Source: Paulinella micropora
Lineage: Eukaryota; Cercozoa; Imbricatea; Euglyphida; Paulinellidae
Direction of reading: 5' to 3'
Assembly (NCBI GenBank): GCA_019918135.1
Contig: WBZZ01002979.1
Coordinates: 52,527 to 116,526, forward strand
Length of the DNA: 64,000 nt
The notes under the pieces are model-generated. The model saw nothing but the letters and a program-made list of their open reading frames with translations, ran no database searches and had not been told where the DNA came from. A program made the translations under genes and the position numbers. Below, in pieces: positions 18,481 through 28,010 of the stretch (positions within the stretch are counted from its first letter, which is position 1; the number at the start of each line of letters is the position of its first letter).

Positions 18481-19600
18481 AGAGGTCTAGTGGCCCCAGC
18501 TAAATTTGGCGCCAAATTGTGCCGTCCGGAGGTAGGGTGCGTCCGGCAGGGTCCGGCCGGGCAGTACGTCTTAGCTTTCCCGGGGAACAGCCGTAAGCGC
18601 GAATTTGGCGCCAAAATCTACTTGCGCAAAAAGAAAATCCCACACAGACGCTCGGCTGGGCCGCCGTGAGGAAGACCTGTTGTAGCCCTCCCTCTCACTT
18701 TCGTCGCCCCTCTCACCTTTGTCGTCCCGCTCCCCTTTGCTCTGCACCTCCCTGCCTCTAGGGAAGGTGAGAGGGCTGAAAAATATTTTCGTGTGAGTAA
18801 AAAGCCCGCGGGGTTTCTCCCCGCGGGAAAACGTCCGATCTCTCTACTAGCCTCCGGAACGACCCCTGCTAAATTTAGCGCAAAATTGTGCCGTCCTGGG
18901 TAGGGTGCGTGATACGGTCCGGCGGGCAGTACGTCTTGGCCTTCCGGGGAAACAGCCGTAAGCGCGAATTTGGCGCCAAAAGCTACTGGCGCAAAAAGAA
19001 AATCCCCCACAGACGCTTCGGCTGGGCTGCCGTGAGGAAGACCTATTGTAGCCCTCCCTCTCACTTTCGTCGCCCTCTCACTTTCGTCGCCCCTCTCACT
19101 TTCGTCGCCCTCTCACTTTCGTCGCCCTCTCACCTTTGTCGTCCCTCTCACCTTTGTCGTCCCTCTCACTTAGTCGCCCACTCCCTTTGCTCTGCACCTC
19201 CTGCCTCTAGGAAGGTGAGAGGGCTGAAAAACATTTTCGTGTGAGTAAAAGGCCCGCGGGTTTTTCCTCGGAAAAACGTCCGATCTTTCTGCTAGCCTCC
19301 GGAACGGCCCCAGCTAAATTTGGCGCCAAATTGTGCCGTCCGGAGGTAGAGTGCGTCCGGCAGGGTCTAGCCGGGCAGTACGTCTTAGCTTTCCCGGGGA
19401 AACAGCCGTAAGTGCCAATTTGGCGCCAAAATCTACTTGCGCAAAAAGAAAATCCCACACAGACGCTCGGCTGGGCTGCCGTGAGGAAGACGTCCTCCCT
19501 CTCACTTTCGTCGCCCCTCTCACTTTCATCGCCCCTCTCACCTTCGTCGCCCCGCTCCCCCTTTGTCTCCCCGCTCCCCTTTGCTCTGCATCTCCCTGGG
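18480..19600 (-). repeat. Composite repeat family B, about three units in reverse orientation
   Basis: Reverse-orientation copies of the family B unit with TTTGGCGCCAAA palindromes at about 18503, 18605, 18967, 19319 and 19420, the CGGACG/CGTCCG segment, and the minisatellite read as CTCTCACTTTCGTCGCCC (18685-18720, 19050-19165, 19498-19550). Unit spacing about 400-440 bp. No gene seen. Confidence 0.85.
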
Positions 19601-20205
19601 AGAGGGAGGGCAGGGGCGCGCTTCGCCGGTGTACAAAAAAAAAATTAAAAAAATCCGTGACAAAAAGTTGTAATCGTGGCACTGAAAACTAAGAGGAGAA
19701 GGGGCCGGGGAGGATTAGTGGAGGCGTTGCATGTTCGGAGATTTGTTTGTAGCTTCTGCGCCACCGGCAAAGCGCGCCCCTTCCCCTCCCTCGCTCCTTG
19801 AGCCCCCTGGGCTCAGGGGAGGGTGGCAGAAAGGATTTCTCGATACAGAGGGGGGGATGGAGTAGAGGGGAGAGAAGAAAAGACAGGAGAGGGTAGGGGC
19901 GCGCTTTGCCGGTATACAAGAAAAATCACGCCAAAAAAATCCCTGACAAGGTTTTAATCTGGCACTGAGAACCAAGAGAGAGAGAGAGAGAAAGAAGGGC
20001 AGGGAAGGGGCAGGGAGGAGTAGGACGCCAAGAAAGTGCAAGAAAAGTCTACGCTGAATTAAAACTCGACAAAGTCTTACACTTGACACTTGCAACGGCA
20101 CCCTCAGGCTGCCGCAGCATCCGGCCCACTCGACGGTCCTACACTTAAGCACTGAAGACTAGGAGCGGAGGACCGTGCTCCAGCACGACCCTGCGCGAAT
20201 GGATG
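19600..20205 (+). repeat. Family C/C' repeats
   Basis: Short family C elements at about 19625-19690 and 19915-19970, then a C' element from 20030 that ends abruptly in the gene fragment starting at 20203. A family D-like TTGAGCCCCCTGGGCTCAGG is at 19797. Confidence 0.75.
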
Positions 20206-20493
20206 GGCGGTGAAATACAAAACCCAAGCCCCAAGCTGTGTCGCAGGATCTTATGTAAGGACATACCGACGCTGCCCCTGATAATAGATAACGCCCAAGA
20301 CCTCGTGCAACAGGCAGTGTCGTTTTTGCTGAAAATAGACAAGAAACTATCGGAACTGTCTAAAGGCGCCATCACGTTCCATTCCGCGCTAGGTACTGGT
20401 AGCACTCACGAGAAGTTGGCTGCTGCATTAAGAAAAGTGTCAACTATAAAAGAAGAATGCAATAAATGCGGGAAAAAAAAGTCTGCGTCGTGA
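20203..20493 (+). pseudogene. C-terminal fragment of the 22.7-23.9 kb gene family, with CxxC tail
   Basis: From about 20212 it matches the C-terminal third of the gene at 22739-23883: shared P.LCRR/PEPCRK, DNA.DLV..A.SFLL.ID..LS..SKGAITF.SALG. The ATG at 20203 comes from the C' repeat, so the N-terminal two thirds are gone. It keeps what seems the native end, KEECNKCGKKKSAS, a CxxCGKKK tag that the longer copy has lost. Remnant rather than a working gene, although a 96-aa product could be made. Confidence 0.65.
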
Positions 20494-20499
20494 TATCTC

Positions 20500-21093
20500 G
20501 GGGGAGCTCTGATAGTCCCCTCCTCCCTTGCCCTTTCTCCTTGTAGTTGTCGGACGGGGGGTTTGCTGCTTGTTTGCTAGCCCCCCCGAATCCGCGCAAT
20601 CTGGCGCCAAATAGACAAGTCGGTCCAACGAAGTAAGACTTTTTGCTGCTCTCTCCTTTCCTTCCTTTCCTCCAAGGGGTTGGCGGGGTGGAAGAGAGAA
20701 GAACGCACCCACACGGTAGGCCCCTCTTGGCCAGCAGCCCGACGTAAAATGAACGAAGAGAGGAAGGCAAAGGAAAAGGGGAAGAGAGAGAGGGAGGGGG
20801 GAAGATAGAGGGAAGGGAAAGAAAGACAGAACGAGCTAAATCCCTGTCTGAGAACTACTAGGAGAGAAGAGCGAGGGAGGATTTTTCATGTCCCCCCACC
20901 CATACACCTGTCTGAGGAGACGGAGCAGCGGGGAGTGAACACTGCGAAGACCAGGGCCGTAGAAACTAGCTTTAATTAAGAAAAATTCACACTTTTTTTG
21001 GCGTCCCCTTCCCCTCTCTTGCTTCCCTGTTCTCAGTGTACGCCAAGCAGGACTACACCGCGCCCTAGCTTCTTTGACGACTTTTGTGCCATG
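20500..21093. other. Intergenic low-complexity DNA
   Basis: Purine-rich from 20750 to 20890, a CTGGCGCCAAATAG site at 20600, and a reverse family C-like stretch around 20970-21045. No supported gene; the reverse ORFs at 20440-20770 are dominated by low complexity. Confidence 0.5.
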
Positions 21094-22032
21094 TCAAGCG
21101 TTTCGCTTACGAACCCACTTGCCACAGACGGGGCAGATTCTAGGCTCTGTGCAGATAATGTCGTATTCCTTCAGCAACTGTTTGATTTCCTGCTGCTTTG
21201 AAGTTGGTATCTCTTTCTCTAGCATCCGTTTGGCCTCGACCACTAGTTTTTCGTCGAGTATGTGCACATGAGTTGCCTGACACCAGGCTCCGGCAAACCA
21301 TACCGGGTACTCCTTGGTTAACCAATCCTTACCATGATCGTCCTCATAGCTAAACTTACTGAGCGCTTCAATGACAGCCTTGCCACGTTCCTTACCTTCA
21401 TTAACTACATCACACAGGCGCTTATCTACATTCTCTAAAGCGTCTTCGAATTTTCTGAACAGCTCCTCCTTCCCCGCCCACTGTTGCCTGGCTTGTATGC
21501 GCCGTAGAAACGGCTCTTTTGCTGCAGTTCGTAGTTCGGCGCGCTTAGGGGTAGAGTTTGCTTTATTCTGGCACCACTGCTTCACTTCTTCCAGGACAGC
21601 GCTCAGTTCGACAAGCTCCGTTTGCTCTGTGGGCTCTGTGAGTATTTGTTCGCGTATGACCGCGTCACACTTTTGCCATGCCGAGATAAATAGCAATAGT
21701 TCGTTCGGCCAAAGACTGTAGTGCAACTTGGGCAGCTCGCGTACCTCCACCAGATATCTGGTGTCTTTGTGCCGAAAGCCCAGCTTTTGCTCAATCGCCC
21801 CCATCGTCAAAGTCCAGGCGGGAGCCAAATCTGTGATTATAAAGGTTTTTTTTCGGTTAAGGCTGTACAGCTGGACCCTGAGGTTTAAAAGCAGAACTTG
21901 CACGGCAGTCAAGATTTCTCCCCACGCACTCTCTTTCGCCGACCATCTCTGAGATTTGCACGCGATCGTCAGTCGTTCTGCTGCTGCTCCACCACGGCAT
22001 GCTGACAATCCTCCACTGCGCAGACAGCGCAT
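21094..22032 (-). CDS. Unknown helical protein with C-terminal CxxC tag
   Basis: Up to 312 aa. An ATG is available at 22032, but the first 30 residues (CLRSGGLSACRGG) look atypical and the real start may be upstream (see 22038-22205). The body is helical and charged (LVELSAVLEEVKQWCQNKAN; FRKFEDALENVDKRLCDVV). The last residues, ICPVCGKWVRKRNA, repeat the CxxCGK-basic motif found in four other proteins of the window. Family not recognised; no membrane segment. Confidence 0.65.
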   Translation of the reverse strand: MRCLRSGGLSACRGGAAAERLTIACKSQRWSAKESAWGEILTAVQVLLLNLRVQLYSLNRKKTFIITDLAPAWTLTMGAIEQKLGFRHKDTRYLVEVRELPKLHYSLWPNELLLFISAWQKCDAVIREQILTEPTEQTELVELSAVLEEVKQWCQNKANSTPKRAELRTAAKEPFLRRIQARQQWAGKEELFRKFEDALENVDKRLCDVVNEGKERGKAVIEALSKFSYEDDHGKDWLTKEYPVWFAGAWCQATHVHILDEKLVVEAKRMLEKEIPTSKQQEIKQLLKEYDIICTEPRICPVCGKWVRKRNA

Positions 22033-22037
22033 TTGTT

Positions 22038-22205
22038 TTATTTTATTTGAGATCTTTCACTGCTTCCAGTCAGCTCAACCTTATAGACACCGACAGAATT
22101 TGCATTTTGCAGCCACTTCTGTATTTGCTCCAATGCGAGATCCAGTTTCGAGGGCCATGTCGTAAGTTTTTCTTCGACAAAGTCGGGCTCGGCTTCTTGG
22201 CTCAT
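22038..22205 (-). CDS. Probable detached N terminus of the 21094-22032 gene
   Basis: A 55-codon ORF starting MSQEAEPDFVEEKLTTW, with amphipathic helices (LDLALEQIQKWLQ) in the same style as the gene that follows 5 nt downstream in another phase. Beyond its TAA the same frame is open again (NKCAVCAVEDCQH). Either a short leader gene, a frameshifted N terminus, or an exon of the downstream gene. No good GT-AG pair was found. Confidence 0.4.
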   Translation of the reverse strand: MSQEAEPDFVEEKLTTWPSKLDLALEQIQKWLQNANSVGVYKVELTGSSERSQIK

Positions 22206-22281
22206 AATCGAGTCTAGGTCGACACTCCGTCCCTAGTTAAGGATATTATTAAAATAGTTACTATACTGGACATCTCTGGCG

Positions 22282-22329
22282 TGCGATCCGGAGGCGCTAG
22301 AGGACGAGGTGCGCGCCTGGTTGCTTTGA
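22282..22329 (+). pseudogene. Tiny fragment of the EDEVRAW family
   Basis: Encodes PEALEDEVRAWLL then stop; the same motif is in fragments at 24475-24570 and 61478-61735. Debris. Confidence 0.4.
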
Positions 22330-22489
22330 GCGAATGACCAAGTTTTTTTGCCGTCCCCCCCTCCCCTCTTTCTTCTGAGGTGCGGGACGAGGGCAGGGAC
22401 AAGGGCGAGAGAAAGGACAGGGGCGAGAGAAGAGATAGGGAGGGGGAGCTCCAGGAGAAGGAAACATAACTCCCCCCCCCCCCACCGGC

Positions 22490-22670
22490 CAACTGGCAGT
22501 ACGCAAATAGTAGCTTGCTGCACCCTGCTGGAGCTGCCGGTGGTGTGGCGCCCCGCGCAAGTCGTAACGTACTCCTTTCCGCTGGGCACCTTCTTTCCAC
22601 TGTATGTCGGTAACGGTGCAATACGACAAGAGAGTCTGGAAGTAGACACGGACGGGCGGGAGGCACCCCC
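22490..22670 (+). pseudogene. Knob-domain family fragment 2
   Basis: Encodes CTLLELPVVWRPAQVVTY, GTFFPLYVGNGAIRQ and SLEVDTDGR, closely matching residues about 215-260 of the protein at 46813-47742. Flanked on the left by a purine tract and on the right by a family C core that replaces everything after DGR. Only the centre of the domain is left. Confidence 0.7.
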
Positions 22671-22738
22671 CTCCCCCTGTAAGACCGTCGAGCTTTAATA
22701 AATAAAAAAATCGCACTTTCTAAAGAGCTAGCAAAAAT

Positions 22739-23883
22739 ATGGCAGATAGTCTCGAATACATACAATGCACACTGCAAGAGTACAATCAACACTTAAGAAC
22801 AGTGAGTAATCTGGGTGGAGCAGTAATCGTTCCGCAACCCGCCACCCAGATGTTTTTTCATACGAACAAACTGCACGTGTTCTCTTGCTTGCACATGCCC
22901 ATACAATGGGTGTTTAATTTCATCACCTCTGCGTATACCTTTCGCTACAAGTCTTCTCGCGGACGGGCCCAAGCCCTCCCCCACCAAAGCGTGGTCTATT
23001 TTGCAACATCTCTGTCAGTGGCGGGGCCGACCTGGATTCGTTTGTGCGTAACAATATGAGCGAACAGACCGCCTTGTGGCTGTACACTATTTACGACGGA
23101 GAACGGAACATGATTGTGGACATGGTCGCTCGCGGGCTCATGGGAGTTCCATCCGATGCCTGTGAGGAACTGGTCAAAATTTACTATGCACCCAAAGGTG
23201 GGCTGCAAAAAAAAATCAAGATCAATCTCAAAGACCTACCGACATCTAACATGGACTCGTGCTACAAAAGGCTATGGCGAACGCTCTATAATTTTGTGAA
23301 GGGTTCGGATGATGAGCAATGCCTGGTGTGGCCTGGCGCAAGGCCCGCCAAGGTCTGGTTCAGCACTCATCAAGGCGGTCCCATGTTTGTCATTGACAAC
23401 TACCAAGTGTTAGATTCCCAGATGGCGCGCCCGTTACCAGAAGGGATAGAGCTGGTTAGCGCTGCATACGCGACCGGTCGAAAAGAGCTAGACGCTCGTG
23501 AAGTGGCAGCCGCCATGTTCTTGTTCTTTATGGTGCAGATACCAAAACTAAATCCCGAGCCGTGTCGCAAGGCCTTAAGTATGGAACTACCGCGGTTGCC
23601 CGAGTTAAAAGATAACGCCAGCGACCTGGTGCGAAAGGCAGCGTCGTTCTTGCTGGAAATAGACAACCGATTATCGCGACAGTCTAAGGGCGCCATCACG
23701 TTTCGGTCCGCGCTAGGTAACGCCGAAAGCACCCAAAAGGATTTCGCGGATGCATTGGGCAAGACTGTGTCAGAGATAAACAAAGAGAAATGCAAGACCT
23801 CCCCTCTCCCTCCCCTGATCCTAGGGGGCTCAAGGAACAGAGGAAGGGGGAGGGGAAGGGCGCAGAAGCTACAAAAAAAATAA
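22739..23883 (+). CDS. Unknown family, probably one spliced gene
   Basis: Two overlapping phases: ATG 22739 to a stop at 23059, and a second phase open from about 22917 to 23883 (first ATG 23056, MSEQTALW). The second reads protein-like upstream of that ATG (GGADLDSFVRNN). An intron ending at CTGTCAG (23018) with donor GTATAC at 22933 (86 nt) or GTCTTC at 22951 (68 nt) restores frame, giving about 350 aa. The C-terminal third (DLVRKAASFLLEIDNRLSRQ) is shared with 20203-20493. After NKEKCKT the sequence enters repeat DNA, so the native CxxC tail seen in the fragment is lost. No known domain; helical, soluble. Confidence 0.6.
22933..23018 (+). other. Candidate intron (86 nt)
   Basis: GTATAC donor and CTGTCAG acceptor; removal joins FITSA to GGADLDSFVRNN in one phase. 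An alternative donor at 22951 gives 68 nt. Inferred only from phase and protein plausibility. Confidence 0.4.
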
Positions 23884-24474
23884 ATACATGAAACGCCTCC
23901 ACCAAGTCACCCCCCCCCCTCTCTTCCCTTCTCTCTTGTCGAGACTTTTTTAATTACATTTTTTTTGTATATTCTTGGCGCCCCCTGCCCCTTCCCTCTC
24001 CTAGTTCTCAGTGCCAAAATTAAAACTTTATCGAGCTTTAATGAAACGTATTTTACAAAATCTTGGCGCGCCCCCTTCCTTCCCCGCTCTCGCAGACGGG
24101 GGGAGGGCTATCTCAGAGAGTGCGCCGCCTCATTGGAGAAGTCACTCGTCGATTACGGAGTTTGTAGTCGAAACAAGGCCCATGGGGGGGGGGGGGCGAT
24201 CCCCCCCCCCTTTTTTTATTCTCCCCTCCCCTTGAGCCCCCTGAGCCCGGGGGGCTCAAAGAACAGGGGGAAGGGAAAAGGGCGCAGATGCTACAAAAAA
24301 AATAATAAATACATGAAGCGCCTCCGCTAAGCCCCCCACCCCTCTCTTTCCTTTCCTCCCGTCGAGCTTAGCGCGCCCCTGCTCCTTCTCCCCCCCCCCT
24401 GCCATCTCCCTCTCCCGGCGGGTGTGTCCACGGCCCCACGCTCAGGCAGGCCGTGCCTCGCACTGCAACAGGCA
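23884..24474 (+). repeat. Family D and C repeats with a G/C palindrome
   Basis: Conserved tail ATGAAACGCCTCC (23888-23903 and 24312-24330), a family C core at 24005-24060, a G/C palindrome at 24184-24212, and a family D hairpin at 24233-24260. No gene seen. Confidence 0.7.
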
Positions 24475-24570
24475 GTGTTGGAGCTGGAGGCGCTGGAGGA
24501 CGAGGTGTGCGCCTGGGTGCTTTCGTTGTTGCAGCCATTCCTGCACGTGACCCCATATTTGCACAATTAG
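24475..24570 (+). pseudogene. C-terminal fragment of the EDEVRAW family
   Basis: Encodes LELEALEDEVCAWVL, LLQPFLHVTPYLHN, then stop. The same block occurs on the minus strand at 61478-61735 (ALEAEVRAWVPWSLQPFLHVTQYLH). Function unknown; fragment between repeats. Confidence 0.5.
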
Positions 24571-24835
24571 CACGCGACCTCGGGCAGATTGTTGCTCCCT
24601 CAAAAGCGCCCTTGCCCTCGGGCAGAAAGTTTATTAAACACAATGAACCCAGGATTTTCTGGCCACCGGTCTTTTAAATTCTATATTTGTTTCGAGATCC
24701 TCCGCGCAAAAGGGAACTGGTCAGTTTCTGTTTCCTTGAAAAAGTCACGTTGACCTACTCCTTTATATCCCAGCCCTCGGGCAGAACAAGCTCGCTAGCG
24801 CCCGTTTCCCTCGGCGAGGATCGTGTATTCGTTTT
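24571..24835. other. Short spacer with no supported gene
   Basis: Average composition. Repeated words CTCGGGCAGA (24590-24635 and 24775-24785) suggest small internal duplications. No gene supported. Confidence 0.4.
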
Positions 24836-25600
24836 CAGTGCCAAGATTAAAGCTTTGTCAGGGATTCTTAGCGTGATTATTTCTTTTTGGTACATTCTTA
24901 GCGTAACGCTCCCTGCTCCTCCCCAGGGGAAAAAGGGCAGGAGAGTAGAGGGGGGAGGAAAACCTCGAAAAAAAAAGAGCCGGCAGGTTTTCCGGGGAAA
25001 CACGCACAAAAAAATCTGGCGACAAATTTCATCCGAGAAACGGGAAAGAGAAAAAGTTCAGTTCGCAAAGGAATTGCGGGGGGGAGGGGGGGGGGAAGGG
25101 AGGGGGAGGGAAGAGAAGCAGTCCCCCCTCCCCCTCTCTCCTCCCCTCCCCTCTCGTCTCCTCCCCCCCCCCCTTTTTCGTTTGCTTAAAGGAGAAGAGA
25201 AGGGGAGAGAAAAGGGGGGGGGGGAGGGGAAGACAGGGAACGCCCCTCCTCCCTCCCCCCTCCCTTCCCCCTTCTCTTCCCCTTTCTCTCCCCCCGCTCC
25301 CTCTTCCCCCCCGAAGGGGGGGAGAGTTACTATGAAAAACTTGTCATTTGCGCAACAAAAAAAAATTCGGCGCGCGTTTTTTTTGCGCGGGAAAACGACC
25401 GCTAAAACACCGCAGAAAGAGACCGGAGCGGCCCGTTTATTTGGCGCTAAATCTTGCTGTTTCTGCAGGGGGCGATACGGCCGGAAAAGGCAGTGCTGCA
25501 GAGTTTTTCCGGTAGCACTGCCTTTGTTAGCCATATCACACCCCCCGGGGGGGGAGAGAACACAAAAAAAACGAATTTTTTTTTATTAAAAAGCTTGACA
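24835..25600 (+). repeat. Long duplicated repeat block G, copy 1
   Basis: Order: family C core with CATTCTTAGCGTAACGCTCC, a GGTTTTCCGGGGAA segment, ACAAATTTCATCCGAGAAA, GAAAAAGTTCAGTT, an extensive purine/pyrimidine tract (25080-25325), CTATGAAAAACTTGTCATTT, TTGCGCAACAAAAAA, GAAAGAGACCGGAGC and TTTGGCGCTAAAT, then a family A hairpin (25472-25540). A second copy spans about 26875-27480. Proline/arginine-rich ORFs across it are artefacts. Confidence 0.8.
25472..25540 (+). repeat. Family A hairpin element
   Basis: GGCGATACGGCCGGAAAAGGCAG opposite CTGCCTTTGTTAGCCATATCAC: about 25-bp imperfect arms. Member of the MITE-like family also at 438, 32731, 33049, 33739, 46366, 52856, 53907 and (partial) 57194. 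Confidence 0.75.
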
Positions 25601-25699
25601 AAGTCTTACACTAACTTGCAGGCCGTTAATCAAGGCTTGTGTTGTCTGTCGTTTCGTTGGCACTTCTCACCTGCCTGGGAGGACAAAAAGGCGGTGGAC

Positions 25700-25930
25700 T
25701 AGCACTGGAGGCAGGCTAGGCTGCTCACGGTGGCCAAGTTATGGCACGGACAGGACTCCGTCGGGGTCGTGAGGTCCTTGTCCAATTGGTACATTGACCA
25801 CCGCCCATCCATCCACGCAGGGTCGTGCTGGAGCACGGTGCGCAAGCCCCCCTCCCCCGCAGAGAGAGGCGGGGAGATGCTAGAAGGAATCTTGACAAAG
25901 TTTTAATCTTGGCACTAAAAACTAAGAGAG
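25700..25930 (-). repeat. C' repeat, reverse orientation
   Basis: Reverse copy of the GGTCAATGTGCCAGG and CACCGTGCTCCAGCACGACC blocks (25735-25845), followed by a family C core (25890-25925). Lies directly upstream of the spliced gene. Confidence 0.7.
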
Positions 25931-25976
25931 GGTTAATTTTTGTGTCTGTTTTCTTTGTGTATAACTAGGGTCGACT

Positions 25977-26653
25977 ATGCAGGTGGACTTGGGCGGTCGT
26001 GAGTTGTACGATTGGGCAAAAGATAATACTACTACACGCAGGACTACGAACAAACTCAATCAAGAGTGGGCTGAACTTGATACATTTTTCCATATCAACG
26101 GGGGCACGCTCGAGGCGTTTGTGCAGGTACGATTTGGTTTGTTTCTGCTCATGTTGCAAATAACTTGTGGCCTGTGTGTCAGAATAGAGAGCTGGTAGCA
26201 ATCGCCTTGATTCTCAAGGCGACATATGAAGACATTGAAATGGAGAGCGGTAGCTACACACACGGAGAGCATACAAGATATGCTGGCGCCAGACAAAAAG
26301 ACTCGAAAGCGGCTGATGCGACTGGGCGGCGCCATCCCCGCACAGATGGCCCAGTGGTCCAGCCACCCGCCGAAGCAATGCATCCCCTCTGGGACCAATA
26401 TGTACAGTCTCTATACAAATTTATCCAGGAGTCAGACAGACCTAATCACATGGCAGCCGGAACTGAGGGCTATTGGGATATCATTGTACGAGCCAAAGGA
26501 AGAAGACCCTGCCCGCACTGCCAGCGCCGCCGGTCTTGCGCTCACCACATCTACCTCCAAGATAAAGACGTGTTTCGCGCTGCCCAAGTGTTGTATCGGT
26601 TGTATGGGCCTTGGGGCGGCCAACCTTGGCTAGCAGCAACCAAAAGAGAATAG
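25977..26653 (+). CDS. Spliced CxxC-CxxHH protein, copy 1
   Basis: Exon 1 is 25977-26126 (ATG 25977), intron 26127-26182 (56 nt, GTACGA...GTGTGTCAG), exon 2 is 26183-26653. The product is about 206 aa. Exon 1 ends GGTLEAFVQ and exon 2 begins NRELVAIALILKATYED. Near the C terminus CPHCQRRRSCAHH suggests a C-x2-C-x5-C-x2-H/H zinc site. The second copy at 33998-34620 differs in this frame mostly by silent or conservative changes, whereas the competing +1 frame would change charge classes (Glu to Arg, Glu to Lys). This supports the frame and the intron, whose boundaries are identical in both copies. Family unknown. Confidence 0.7.
26127..26182 (+). other. Intron, 56 nt
   Basis: GT-AG intron shared with the paralogous gene (34094-34149). 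It contains a CTCAT/TAACTT branch-like region. Removal joins two phases into one ORF. Confidence 0.65.
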
Positions 26654-26659
26654 ACAGCC

Positions 26660-26874
26660 ATAAGCGGCCTGTTGAGGATCGAAAGCGAGACTAAAAAATA
26701 CTCTTTTGCTAAGTGTACAAAACCTTTGTCGAGCGGCTTTAATAAAAAGACGTGGCCCGAGGGTGTTGATGCGAAGAAGACGTTGGCTAGCCGACATACC
26801 AGCGCCCAGCATGAGGTCAGGAGTTCCTGGCGCCCCACTCCCATGCTTCTTTCCTCTCCCTCTCCTAGTTCTCA
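26660..26874 (+). repeat. Duplicated downstream segment
   Basis: Sequence after the gene (TACTCTTTTGCTAAGTGTAC, AATAAAAAGACGTGGCCC, CATACCAGCGCCCAGCATGA) is repeated at 34680-34855 in the second copy of the segmental duplication. No gene seen. Confidence 0.75.
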
Positions 26875-27480
26875 GTGCCAAGATTAAAGCTTTGTCAGGG
26901 ATTCTTAGCGTGATTATTTCTTTTTTGTACATTCTTAGCGTGACGCTCCCTGCTCCTCCCCAGGGGAATGGGGCAGGGGTGGAGAGGTGAGAGGGAAAAC
27001 TCGAAGAAAAGGGGGAGCCGACAGGTTTTCCGGGGAATCACGCACAAAAAAGTTTGGCGACAAATTTCATCCGAGAAATGGGAAAGAGAAAAAGTTCAGT
27101 TTGCAAAGGAATTGCGAGGGGAAAGGGGGGAAGAGAGGGGAAGAGGAGAGAAGGGGAGAGAGAAGGGGGGAGGGGAGAGGGGGCGCCCCTCCATCCCCCT
27201 CCCTTCCCCCTTCCCTTCCCCTTCCCCTTTCTCTCCCCCCTCCCCCTTCTCCTCCCGCTCCCTCTTCCCCCCCGAAAGGGGGGAGAGGTACTATGAAAAA
27301 CTTGTCATTTGCGCAACAAAAAAAATTTTGGCGCGCGTTTTTTTTGCGCGGGAAAACGACCGCTAAAACCCCGCGGAAAGAGACCGGAGCGCCCGTTTAT
27401 TTAGCGCTAAATTTTGCTGTTCTGCAATGGGGGTGGGGAAGAGCACAAAAAAACGAATTTTTTTTATTAAAAAGCTTCTT
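26875..27480 (+). repeat. Long repeat block G, copy 2
   Basis: Same order of motifs as 24835-25600 but lacking the family A hairpin and with a TTTAGCGCTAAAT site (27400). It is absent from the equivalent place in the second segmental-duplication copy apart from a short stub (34897-34975), so it inserted or was deleted after duplication. Confidence 0.75.
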
Positions 27481-28010
27481 CAGTGCCAAGTGTAAGACTT
27501 TGTCGAGCTTTGATTCAGCGTATTCTTTTTTTGCATTTTCTTGGCGCGCCCCCTCCCCCCCCAAAAAAAAGAGGCAACCTTTTCTTTGTTAGCGAAAGGT
27601 GTTTCTTTCTTCTGCACTCATTGGATAGTCGCACGTGCCGGCCAGCAGGGCCAGGGACATCAGCAGTGGTCGGCTATGGTGGAATGTTTGGTCCGCCAGA
27701 CGTTTATCCAAGGTAACAGAAGCGTTAGTGCTTAAATCCTTGTTCTGGATCATGCCTGAACAAATGCAACAGAGGGAAGAAGATTAAAGAACCAAGACAA
27801 TGACGGACAGAAAGCACACAAGCCAAACGATTTATGTACATCTTGCAATCGAATGCCCGCCCAAACGAGCAACAAGTGTCAGCCTCCCCCTTCACTCTTC
27901 CTCTACTAGTTTGCAGTGCCAAGATTAAAATTTCGTCAGGGATTTTTATTAATTTTTCTCGTACAAGCCGCCGGCGCCTTGCTGAACGAAGCAGATGAAC
28001 ATTTGTGCTG
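27481..28010. other. Family C elements and spacer
   Basis: Family C cores at 27480-27545 and 27912-27960; the latter is shared with 35020-35075. Between them (27600-27900) nothing recognisable was seen. Confidence 0.5.

Noticed and set aside
24950..25600. 300-codon forward ORF and 158-codon reverse ORF
   Set aside because: They read through purine/pyrimidine tracts and repeat block G, giving only Pro/Arg/Gly low complexity; the second repeat copy does not conserve the frame.
26226..26633. Alternative ORF (MKTLKWRAVATHTESIQ) overlapping the spliced gene
   Set aside because: Differences between the two gene copies are silent or conservative in the spliced frame but radical in this one, and the CxxC-CxxHH motif lies in the spliced frame.
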